Below, piece by piece: positions 1 to 6,826 of a stretch of DNA of 64,000 bases. Positions within the stretch are counted from its first letter, which is position 1. The number at the start of each line of letters is the position of its first letter. The notes beneath the pieces were generated by a model. It did not search any database. It saw nothing but the letters and a program-made list of their open reading frames with translations, and was not told the DNA's origin. Source of the DNA: Chitinophagales bacterium (GTDB taxonomy: Bacteria; Bacteroidota; Bacteroidia; Chitinophagales; UBA8649); NCBI GenBank assembly GCA_020635995.1, contig JACJYS010000001.1, positions 682,001 through 746,000 on the forward strand. The letters run 5' to 3'. The position numbers were made by a program, and so were the translations under genes.

Positions 1-1
1 A

Positions 2-421
2 GAGCAGTACGATAAATTTATGGTGCAAGCTCCCGAATTTGAGCATTTGCTGTATGAAGACAATGTAAAAATCATAAAATTTTGGTTTTCCGTTTCTAAA
101 GAAGAGCAAAAGAAGAGATTTGACTCCCGATTAGCCAATCCATTAAAGAAATGGAAATTTAGCCCGGTAGATATGCGTGGGCAAGAACTGTGGGATAAAT
201 ATACTTTTTATAAAGAGCAAATGTTTAGTAAAACACATACTAATTTCAGTCCGTGGACAATAGTAAAAACCAACAATAAAAAAGTAGCACGGTTAGAAAG
301 TATTCGCCACGTTCTTTCACTATTTGATTATGAAGGCAAAGGGTCTTCCGGCATACAGTTATCGCCCGACCCTAACGTAATAGTTCGTTACCACAGAAGT
401 ACTGTACAAATAGATATTTAA
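2..421 (+). CDS. Polyphosphate kinase 2 (PPK2), C-terminal part; gene starts before the window
   Basis: The reading frame is open from base 2 to the stop at 421, so the 5' end of this gene lies outside the window. The visible 140 residues match the C-terminal half of class I PPK2: an IIKFWFSVSKEEQKKRF strand-turn-helix, the KKWKFSPVD stretch, the W-D-KY-YKE helix, then SPWTIVKTNNKKVARLESI near the end. PPK2 enzymes transfer phosphate between polyphosphate and nucleotides in the cytoplasm. The P-loop and lid residues would lie upstream and cannot be checked. A second complete PPK2 gene starts 10 bases downstream, so the two probably form an operon. The tail after residue 115 (GSSGIQLSPDPNVIVRYHRS) is typical of PPK2 proteins annotated as GDP-forming. 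Family assignment is firm; substrate is not. Confidence 0.9.
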   Translation, partial: EQYDKFMVQAPEFEHLLYEDNVKIIKFWFSVSKEEQKKRFDSRLANPLKKWKFSPVDMRGQELWDKYTFYKEQMFSKTHTNFSPWTIVKTNNKKVARLESIRHVLSLFDYEGKGSSGIQLSPDPNVIVRYHRSTVQIDI

Positions 422-431
422 AAAAGTGAAA

Positions 432-1235
432 ATGATAAAAGAAAAAATAAACATAAGCGAAGAAGACTTACAAATTTTAAATTCAAAATATGGTTTAAGG
501 TCTTTATTTGGAAGCAGAAAAGTAAATACTCAAAAAGCATTAAATACTACAAAGTATATTCACGAGTTAATGATGCTTCAAATAGAATTAATAAAACTTC
601 AAGATTGGGTTTTAGAACACAAGAAAAAAGTGGTAGTGCTTTTTGAAGGTAGAGATGCCGCAGGAAAAGGAGGAGCTATAAGAAGAATAACAGAGCATAT
701 TAACCCACGTTTTTTTAGAGTGGTGGCATTAGATAAACCCACAATAGATGAAAGACAACAGTGGTTTTTTCAACGCTATGTTAATCAACTTCCCAATCCT
801 GGAGAAATGGTTTTTTTTGACAGAAGTTGGTATAATAGAGCCGTAGTAGAACCCGTAAACGGTTTTTGCACAAATGATGAATACGAAACTTTTATGAACC
901 ATGTTAATGATTTTGAAGACATGGTAATCAGTTCAGATTTATATTTAGTAAAACTTTATTTTTCTATCAGTAAAAAAGAGCAAGCTTCGCGATTTAAAGA
1001 CATAGAAAATAGTCCGCACAAGCAGTGGAAAATTACTCCCGTAGATAAAAATGCCCAAAAACTATGGGATGAATATACAAAATACAAAGAAAAAATGTTT
1101 GAAGTGAGCAATACGAGCATAGCTCCATGGCACATAATAAATGCCGATAATAAGAGCCAAGCTCGTTTAGATGCCATTAAAATACTTTTAAACAGCGTAC
1201 CTTACAACAAAAAGATAGCTAAAAAAACAAAGTAA
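432..1235 (+). CDS. Polyphosphate kinase 2 (PPK2), second tandem copy
   Basis: This protein of about 267 residues is a complete class I PPK2, which moves phosphate between inorganic polyphosphate and nucleoside di- or monophosphates. The Walker A motif FEGRDAAGKGG lies near residue 72 and the Walker B/lid part FFDRSWYNRAVVEPV near residue 135. The C-terminal SPHKQWKITPVD and SIAPWHIINADN segments parallel those of the upstream gene. The first ATG is at 432; an in-frame GTG at 426 is an alternative start. Only 10 bases separate it from the preceding PPK2 gene, so co-transcription is likely. The two copies have diverged clearly, which argues for different substrate preferences (inference). The N-terminus before the P-loop is of normal length. 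Confidence 0.92.
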   Translation: MIKEKINISEEDLQILNSKYGLRSLFGSRKVNTQKALNTTKYIHELMMLQIELIKLQDWVLEHKKKVVVLFEGRDAAGKGGAIRRITEHINPRFFRVVALDKPTIDERQQWFFQRYVNQLPNPGEMVFFDRSWYNRAVVEPVNGFCTNDEYETFMNHVNDFEDMVISSDLYLVKLYFSISKKEQASRFKDIENSPHKQWKITPVDKNAQKLWDEYTKYKEKMFEVSNTSIAPWHIINADNKSQARLDAIKILLNSVPYNKKIAKKTK

Positions 1236-1292
1236 AGAGATTAAATAAAATATATTAGCACGGTTTTAGTTATAAATATACCAACAAGTGTA

Positions 1293-1300
1293 TAAATTTG
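1293..1300 (+). promoter_or_regulatory. Possible TAnnTTTG promoter element (TAAATTTG) close to the GH3 fusion start
   Basis: TAAATTTG fits the Bacteroidota -7 consensus TAnnTTTG and ends 4 bases before the ATG at 1305. No TTG at the usual -33 distance is visible. If used, the transcript would have almost no 5' leader. Confidence 0.4.
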
Positions 1301-1304
1301 CGGT

Positions 1305-4265
1305 ATGACTAAATTATGGCTAACATTATTATTCTTTTGTGCTCTTTCTTTAAAATCTATAAGCTGGCAAGACCATAATAATCTTGATGATACTTCTTTT
1401 AAAAGATTTGCCAACCAAGAAGCGTGGGTAGATTCTGTAGCTAATTCTTTAACATTAGATGAAAAAATAGCTCAGTTTTTTATGTTGGGCGTTTATCCCA
1501 CACAGGGAGAAACAAACCGTAGCTATGTAGAAAATGTAATTAAAAAATATAACATAGGTGGTGTCATTCTTTTTAAAGGGCATCCTATACAAGCCGCTCA
1601 GTGGAATAATAGTTTTCAAAAAGCAGCCAAAACACCTCTTTTTATTTCTGTAGATGGAGAATGGGGAATAAATATGCGTTTAGACAGTACTATACAATAT
1701 CCAAGGCAACTGACACTGGGAGCTATTCAAGATGATGATTTAATATACCAAATGGGGCAACAAATAGCTCTTGAATGCAAAGCCGTAGGGATAAATATAA
1801 ACTTAGCTCCAGATATGGATATTAATAACAACATTAATAATCCGGTAATAAATGATAGAAGTTTTGGAGAAGATAAATATAATGTAGCATTAAAAGCATT
1901 GGCGTATGCACAAGGTATGCAAAGCCAAAACATAATGGCAGTAGGCAAGCATTTTCCCGGGCATGGCGATACCGATACCGATTCGCATAAAGATATGCCT
2001 ATTATTAAGCACAGCAGAGCCAGATTAGACAGTATAGAACTTTATCCGTTTAAAGTGGCAGTTCAAAATGAAGTAAAAGGCATAATGGTGGCTCACTTAA
2101 ATATTCCTGCTTTAGATAATACAGAAAATTTACCGTCAAGTTTATCTAAAAAAATAATCACCGATTTGCTTAAAACAGAAATGGGTTTTAACGGCTTAGT
2201 TTTTTCTGATGCATTAAACATGAAAGGAGTAACCAAATATTATGAGCCGGGAGAAGTAGATAAAATAGCTTTTTTGGCAGGCACAGATGTGTTAGTCGTT
2301 TCGGAAGATATACCTAAAGGTATTGAAATGATTAAAAAAGCCATTAAAAAAGGCGATATAACAGAGCAATATATAAATGAAAGATTAAAAAAAGTATTGG
2401 AAAATAAATATTGGCTTCAATTAGATAAATCTCCAATAGTAGATGTATCAAAAGTAAGCGGTGTTTTAAATTTAAAAACATCAAAAGAGCTAAATAAACA
2501 ACTTTTTGAAAAAGCATTAACCATAGCTGCTAATGATAATTTTGTTATTCCATTAAAAAATGGGCAAGAAAAAAATACAATAGCCGTAGCTTTAGGTACG
2601 GGTTATACGCAAACTTTTCAAAAATCGCTGGAGCCGTATAGTATAAAAAACAGTATGGTTGTTCCAAACGATATAGCAACAGATAAAGTAAAAACTTACA
2701 CAGATAAGTTAAAATCTTACGAAAAAGTTATTGTTAGCATACACAATATGAGCCGCTGGAAAAGCAAAAATTACGGCTTTTCGGCTGGTGAATTACAATT
2801 TTTAAATGAAATAAATAAAACTAAAGAAGTTATTTTAGTAGTTTTTGGTTCGCCATATAGTTTAAGTCAATTGCAAGACTTTAAAACCATATTAGTAGCA
2901 TACGAAGATAATTCTTATACACAAGCAGCAGCGGCTAAAGCATTATTTGCTAAAATAGATGTAAACGGGAAATTGCCCGTAAGTGTAGGCAAGTTTAAAG
3001 TAGGCACAGGATATAATTTAAGTACCGAAAAAAACATAAAACACGTAGCTCCGGAAGATATGGGTATGGATAGTAAAATTTTAGATTCCATAGATTATTA
3101 TGCCAAAAAAGCCATAAAAATTGAAGCAACGCCCGGTTGTCAAATTGTAGTTTTAAAAGATGGCAACATTGTTTACGATAAAAGTTTTGGATACACAACA
3201 TACACTTCAAATACTCCTATTAACAGTCAAACTATTTACGATTTAGCATCTATTACTAAAGTGGCGGCTACTACACTGTCTATTATGAAACTTTATGAAG
3301 AGGATAAAATAGATTTAAACCAAACATTAAAGCATTATTTGCCCAACTTAAAAGGAACAAGCGTAGGAAATTTAGTTATAAAAAACATTATGACACATCA
3401 GGCAGGTTTGCCTTCGTGGATTCCGTTTTATAAAGCTACAGTAGAAGATTCTGTTTATAACAATTGGTATCAAGTAGATAGCAATGCTGCTTATTGTGTA
3501 AAAGTAGCAGACAATTTATTTATGTGTAAAGATTCTATAAATTATATATGGAAAACAATAGATGGTGTAGAAATAAAAGAAAATCCCGATTATAGATATA
3601 GTGATTTAGGATTTTATTTGCTTATGGAAGTTATTGAAAAACAAAGTGGTATAACTTTAGATGAATATGTAAGCAAGTATTTTTATGAACCAATGGAGCT
3701 ACAAAATATTGGTTTTAATCCTCATAATAAATTTGATTTAAGTAGAATTCCGCCTACGGAAAATGATACCATTTTTAGAAAACAAGTGGTTCAAGGCTAC
3801 GTTCACGACCCCGGTGCGGCTATGTTAGGCGGTGTGTGTGGGCATGCGGGCTTATTTAGCAATGCCATAGATTTAGCAGAATTGTTTCAAATGCTAAACA
3901 ATGGAGGAACGTACAATGGAGTTAGATATTTAAAAGAAAAAACCGTTAACTATTTTAATACCGTTCCCTTTAAAGATAATGACAATAGAAGAGCTTTAGG
4001 TTTTGATAAGCCGGTGCTTCCTAATAAAAAAACCGGAGAAAGAAAAGGCGGACCTACAGCTCCAATGGTGAGCGATAAATGTTTTGGGCATACGGGATTT
4101 ACAGGAACAGCCGTTTGGGCAGACCCCGAGTACAATTTAGTTTATGTTTTTCTGTCAAACAGAACTTATCCTTACGCCACCACAAATACTTTGGCTAAAG
4201 AAAATATACGTACAGATATACAAGAAGTTATTTACCGAGCTATGAAACATAAAGACGTAAATTAG
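1305..4265 (+). CDS. Secreted glycoside hydrolase family 3 / serine hydrolase (beta-lactamase-like) fusion
   Basis: A 986-residue two-enzyme fusion with an N-terminal signal peptide (MTKLWLTLLFFCALSLKSIS). Residues about 40-390 are a GH3 N-acetylglucosaminidase-like domain: KHFPGHGDTDTDSHKDMP near residue 215 is the NagZ-type catalytic His-Asp loop and FSDALNM near residue 302 carries the nucleophile Asp. Residues about 400-570 resemble a GH3 C-terminal domain. Residues about 590-980 form a class C beta-lactamase/PBP-like domain with SITK (SxxK) near 649, YSD near 765 and HTGF near 928. The pairing suggests outer-surface or periplasmic turnover of peptidoglycan or its fragments (inference). 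This domain order is recurrent in Bacteroidota. It stands alone and is followed by a long gene-free stretch. Confidence 0.9.
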   Translation: MTKLWLTLLFFCALSLKSISWQDHNNLDDTSFKRFANQEAWVDSVANSLTLDEKIAQFFMLGVYPTQGETNRSYVENVIKKYNIGGVILFKGHPIQAAQWNNSFQKAAKTPLFISVDGEWGINMRLDSTIQYPRQLTLGAIQDDDLIYQMGQQIALECKAVGININLAPDMDINNNINNPVINDRSFGEDKYNVALKALAYAQGMQSQNIMAVGKHFPGHGDTDTDSHKDMPIIKHSRARLDSIELYPFKVAVQNEVKGIMVAHLNIPALDNTENLPSSLSKKIITDLLKTEMGFNGLVFSDALNMKGVTKYYEPGEVDKIAFLAGTDVLVVSEDIPKGIEMIKKAIKKGDITEQYINERLKKVLENKYWLQLDKSPIVDVSKVSGVLNLKTSKELNKQLFEKALTIAANDNFVIPLKNGQEKNTIAVALGTGYTQTFQKSLEPYSIKNSMVVPNDIATDKVKTYTDKLKSYEKVIVSIHNMSRWKSKNYGFSAGELQFLNEINKTKEVILVVFGSPYSLSQLQDFKTILVAYEDNSYTQAAAAKALFAKIDVNGKLPVSVGKFKVGTGYNLSTEKNIKHVAPEDMGMDSKILDSIDYYAKKAIKIEATPGCQIVVLKDGNIVYDKSFGYTTYTSNTPINSQTIYDLASITKVAATTLSIMKLYEEDKIDLNQTLKHYLPNLKGTSVGNLVIKNIMTHQAGLPSWIPFYKATVEDSVYNNWYQVDSNAAYCVKVADNLFMCKDSINYIWKTIDGVEIKENPDYRYSDLGFYLLMEVIEKQSGITLDEYVSKYFYEPMELQNIGFNPHNKFDLSRIPPTENDTIFRKQVVQGYVHDPGAAMLGGVCGHAGLFSNAIDLAELFQMLNNGGTYNGVRYLKEKTVNYFNTVPFKDNDNRRALGFDKPVLPNKKTGERKGGPTAPMVSDKCFGHTGFTGTAVWADPEYNLVYVFLSNRTYPYATTNTLAKENIRTDIQEVIYRAMKHKDVN

Positions 4266-4315
4266 AAATAATTTATGTTTTAAGATAGCATCTTGGAACG
4301 TTTAAGTAATTTGAA

Positions 4316-4377
4316 TTACAGTTTGTGGTCTTTTACTTTTGTCTTGATACAAAAGTAACAAAAGATCAAGACTGTAA
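4316..4377. repeat. Imperfect hairpin downstream of the GH3 fusion gene
   Basis: The outer arms TTACAGT (4316-4322) and ACTGTAA (4371-4377) enclose a perfect inner stem ACTTTTGT / ACAAAAGT (4335-4342 and 4349-4356). It starts about 50 bases after the stop codon. It could end transcription, but there is no strong T-run directly after it. Confidence 0.5.
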
Positions 4378-4395
4378 TCAAAAACACTAAAATGC

Positions 4396-4496
4396 TATAA
4401 AACAGACGATGACAAATTAATGTATGCTCAACTTCAATTTCCCTAAAGTATTTTCACTTTTAGGAGCATACTAATTTGTCTGTTTGCCGTTTTATA
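4396..4496. repeat. Long compound inverted repeat (about 101 bases)
   Basis: The outer arms TATAAAAC (4396-4403) and GTTTTATA (4489-4496) surround an inner stem of 17 paired bases with a 2-base bulge (4411-4429 with 4464-4480), and a small hairpin CCTAAAGT/ACTTTTAGG sits at the tip. This looks like a MITE- or REP-type element or a structured RNA; no partner copy is seen in the window. Confidence 0.5.
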
Positions 4497-4642
4497 ATTT
4501 CATTCATTTTGGATGTCTGTTTTACATCATTTCTTAACGTATTTTTGATTAAGGTCAGATAAAAAGTGCACCTTAAGTTTGCAAGTGGGGCACCCATTAA
4601 CCGAAAACTCCGTAAAAAATTAAACTGTTTGAAGAACAAGGA

Positions 4643-4679
4643 GATGATTTTTTTGAACTAAAAGTTCAAAAAAATCATC
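4643..4679. repeat. Perfect 17-bp inverted repeat with a 3-base loop
   Basis: Bases 4643-4659 (GATGATTTTTTTGAACT) are exactly complementary to 4663-4679, with loop AAA. The stem is AT-rich and far from either flanking gene. Confidence 0.7.
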
Positions 4680-4880
4680 ATATCAGGGGCGTCATTCCGT
4701 AAAATTTTGTAGTGAAGCGGAAAAATTTATACGGAATCCCAAATTCCTTTCACGGAAACAATTCTTAAAATTGATATTCCAAACACTTGTGAGGTTATAA
4801 TGGGTCGCTGAAAACTTAGTGCAATTCTTTTGTAACTTTTCTACTAAAGAAAAGTTAATGTAAAATACTTCATGGGTATC

Positions 4881-4898
4881 TTTACGGATAGTCATAAA
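4881..4898. repeat. 18-base dispersed motif TTTACGGATAGTCATAAA, copy 1
   Basis: Identical to 6797-6814 and matched in part at 48111-48128. All three copies lie between genes. Confidence 0.6.
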
Positions 4899-5005
4899 AT
4901 ATTGCTTGAAATTAAGAACGTTATAAAACTTTAAAATCACAAATTTATTTAAACCATTTTTGCTTTGTTTAGTATATTCGTGGTTAATCTAAAAATTATT
5001 AAAAC

Positions 5006-5857
5006 ATGAAAAAAATATTATTTAGCATTGTGGTTTTAACGGCATTATGTTTTACGCAGGTTGAAGCACAATTAAAGACACCGGCACCAAGTCCGGGAGC
5101 TACGGTAACACAAAAAGTGGGCGTTTCAGAAATTGCAATAGACTATTCTCGTCCAAGCATGAAAGGAAGAAAAATATTTGGAAGTTTAGTTCCTTTTGGC
5201 GAATTATGGCGTACGGGAGCCAATGCTTCTACAAAAGTAACCTTTGCAGATGATGTAAACGTAGGCGGAGTAGCTTTAAAAGCAGGCAAATATGCTTTAT
5301 TTACTTTCCCCGGAGAAAGCGAATGGACAGTTGTGTTTTATGGCGATGCGGAAGTATCCGGTACACCTGGCGATAAATATGACCCAAAGCAAGAAGTGGC
5401 AAAATTTAAAGTGAAAAGTCAGAAATTAAATGATAAAGTAGAAACCTTTACTATAGATGTAGCTAATTTAACCGATGCATCTGCCGAAATCACTTTACTT
5501 TGGGAAAATACAAAAGTTGCGATTCCTGTAAAATTTGATACAGAAAAAATGGTAATGACAAGTATAGATGAAGTAATGGCAGGACCTTCGCAAAGAGATT
5601 ATTATAGTGCGGCACGTTATTATTTTGATAATGGAAAAGATTTGAACACCGCCTATAAATGGATAACTAAAGCTACCGAAGGCGATGGAAATGCTTTTTG
5701 GATGTTGCGTTTAAAATCTCAAATAGAAGCTGGTTTAGGCAAATATAAAGAGGCTATAAATACAGCTACAAAATCTAAAGAATTAGCAGAAAAAGCAGGC
5801 AATAAACAATATGTGAAATTTAATGAAGATGCCATTAAAGAATGGTCTAAAAAGTAA
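5006..5857 (+). CDS. DUF2911 family periplasmic or secreted protein
   Basis: A 283-residue protein with a signal peptide (MKKILFSIVVLTALCFTQVEAQ). Residues about 25-165 match DUF2911: DYSRPSMKGRKIFG, LVPFGELWRTGANA and GKYALFTFPGESEWTVVF are the family's recognisable blocks. The C-terminal 100 residues are helical and resemble TPR-like repeats (ALNTAYKWITKA-type helices). The function of DUF2911 is not known to me; it is common in Bacteroidota. The gene is monocistronic: a clear intrinsic terminator follows 24 bases after the stop. The start ATG is directly preceded by an AAAAC stretch, with no Shine-Dalgarno. Confidence 0.88.
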   Translation: MKKILFSIVVLTALCFTQVEAQLKTPAPSPGATVTQKVGVSEIAIDYSRPSMKGRKIFGSLVPFGELWRTGANASTKVTFADDVNVGGVALKAGKYALFTFPGESEWTVVFYGDAEVSGTPGDKYDPKQEVAKFKVKSQKLNDKVETFTIDVANLTDASAEITLLWENTKVAIPVKFDTEKMVMTSIDEVMAGPSQRDYYSAARYYFDNGKDLNTAYKWITKATEGDGNAFWMLRLKSQIEAGLGKYKEAINTATKSKELAEKAGNKQYVKFNEDAIKEWSKK

Positions 5858-5880
5858 ATAGCAAAAGTATTTTTATTTAG

Positions 5881-5919
5881 CAAAAACGCTACAAGTAAAA
5901 ATAACTTGTAGCGTTTTTG
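5881..5919 (+). terminator. Intrinsic terminator after the DUF2911 gene
   Basis: A perfect 16-bp stem (5881-5896 with 5904-5919), 7-base loop AAAAATA. The 3' arm ends in GTTTTTG and is followed by CTTTTTAT. Confidence 0.9.
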
Positions 5920-5962
5920 CTTTTTATATATCTCTTTCTGTTATATTGATGACATATACCAC

Positions 5963-5984
5963 ACTCGTGCCAGGTGGCACGAGT
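5963..5984. repeat. Perfect GC-rich palindrome with ACTCGTGCCA arms
   Basis: ACTCGTGCCA (5963-5972) and TGGCACGAGT (5975-5984) are exact complements around GG. It lies 37 bases before a small membrane-protein gene and is far more GC-rich than its surroundings, as expected for a REP-like element or a regulator site. Confidence 0.65.
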
Positions 5985-6021
5985 AAACTTTTTGTAGCTT
6001 TGCAAGCCCAAATAAAAGACT

Positions 6022-6234
6022 ATGGAAAATTACACAGAATATATAGGTTATGCAGCTACCATTTTTTTAATGATTTCATTTTTGCTAAAGGACATGAAAA
6101 AACTGAGAATGGTAAATACTGTTGCCTGCCTGTTTTTTATTGTTTATGGCTATTATATAAATAGTATTCCTATAATGCTAAGCAACGCTTTTATATCTTG
6201 TGTTAATTTGTATTATTTAGTAGTGAGTAAGTAG
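6022..6234 (+). CDS. Small two-helix membrane protein (YgjV-like)
   Basis: 70 residues with two hydrophobic segments (GYAATIFLMISFLL, residues about 9-22, and TVACLFFIVYGYYI, about 33-46) and a third amphipathic one near the C-terminus (ISCVNLYYLVV). The order helix, DMKKLRMVN loop, helix resembles the small YgjV/Imp-YgjV family of inner-membrane proteins of unknown function. An overlapping frame starting at 5946 is a shadow: it lacks this pattern. There is no operon partner; the palindrome at 5963-5984 lies just upstream. Real gene likely; family assignment moderate. Confidence 0.65.
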   Translation: MENYTEYIGYAATIFLMISFLLKDMKKLRMVNTVACLFFIVYGYYINSIPIMLSNAFISCVNLYYLVVSK

Positions 6235-6270
6235 ATGCTGGTCATTGGTTATTTGTCAGTAGTGTGTGTT

Positions 6271-6303
6271 AGAGTTACGAACTTTCTAAAAGTTCGTAAC
6301 TCT
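6271..6303. repeat. Perfect 13-bp inverted repeat (AGAGTTACGAACT arms)
   Basis: AGAGTTACGAACT (6271-6283) pairs exactly with 6291-6303 around TTCTAAA. It is 37 bases downstream of the small membrane gene. No T-run follows, so it is more likely an intergenic repeat than a terminator. Confidence 0.65.
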
Positions 6304-6440
6304 GTCCAATATTATTTTTATTCCGATACCGAAAATGGAATCAACACCCAGATTTGGTGTACACTCATAACCCACTATTATAAGTAGGGACATTCAGTAG
6401 TATCTCAAAACATAAAGACCATTATTACCAATTAGCCTAA

Positions 6441-6650
6441 ATGATAACCAAAGAGAGAGTCTCTGCAATGGAGGGAAGTTTTGGAACAGACAAGGAACAC
6501 TTTCTTCTGAATAGGATAAAAGCCAGAACAAAGGAAACGGAAACACTTTGGATATCATGCCTATCGGCAGACAAGTTTTTCGGTATTCATACCTCCAATG
6601 CACTCAAAATTGGTAGGCGTATGAGTCGGAATTTGGCAAAATTAGCATAG
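6441..6650 (+). pseudogene. C-terminal fragment of a DDE-type transposase (remnant)
   Basis: The frame encodes ERVSAMEGSFGTDKEHF, then LNRIKARTKETETLWISCL and FFGIHTSNALKIGRRM. This is the pattern around the last catalytic Glu (EGSFG) and the C-terminal helix of DDE transposases with an ExSFG.xK.HY..x..KAR motif, as I recall from Bacteroidota transposases. Only about 65 residues remain; no N-terminal or central catalytic part is visible upstream in any frame and no terminal inverted repeats were found. I take it as a decayed IS. The antisense frame 6394-6603 is a shadow. Confidence 0.55.
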
Positions 6651-6796
6651 TAATAACTAAAAAATTGCATCCGTGGGAGTACTATGCCTATTCCTGAATA
6701 TCCCTAAGTATTTAAAATCAACATTTTAATGTGCTATCAGAAGCTAACTTCTTACAGCACGAGAAGGGAGCTAATTGAAAATATACCTTTGGTAAC

Positions 6797-6814
6797 TTTA
6801 CGGATAGTCATAAA
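6797..6814. repeat. 18-base dispersed motif, copy 2
   Basis: TTTACGGATAGTCATAAA, identical to 4881-4898. It ends 12 bases before the 3' end of priA. Confidence 0.6.
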
Positions 6815-6826
6815 GATTTTTAAAAA

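Larger units (their letters stand above)
4266..5005. other. 740-base intergenic region rich in inverted repeats
   Basis: No convincing gene. The only open frames are AT-rich antisense shadows. It holds three separate hairpin-forming segments (4316-4377, 4396-4496, 4643-4679), one copy of an 18-base dispersed motif (4881-4898) and, near the right end, a TATATTCG sequence (4972-4979) that may be the promoter of the DUF2911 gene. Confidence 0.6.
6235..6826. other. 592-base region between genes with a transposase remnant
   Basis: Holds a 13-bp hairpin (6271-6303), an apparent C-terminal transposase fragment (6441-6650) and the second copy of an 18-base dispersed motif (6797-6814). The rest shows no recognisable gene. 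Confidence 0.6.

Noticed and set aside
4692..4940. 82-residue minus frame in the intergenic region
   Set aside because: AT-rich, overlaps the dispersed motif, and has no domain or start context.
5946..6164. Plus frame overlapping the small membrane protein
   Set aside because: It starts across the palindrome and has no coherent hydrophobic pattern; the 6022-6234 frame is better.
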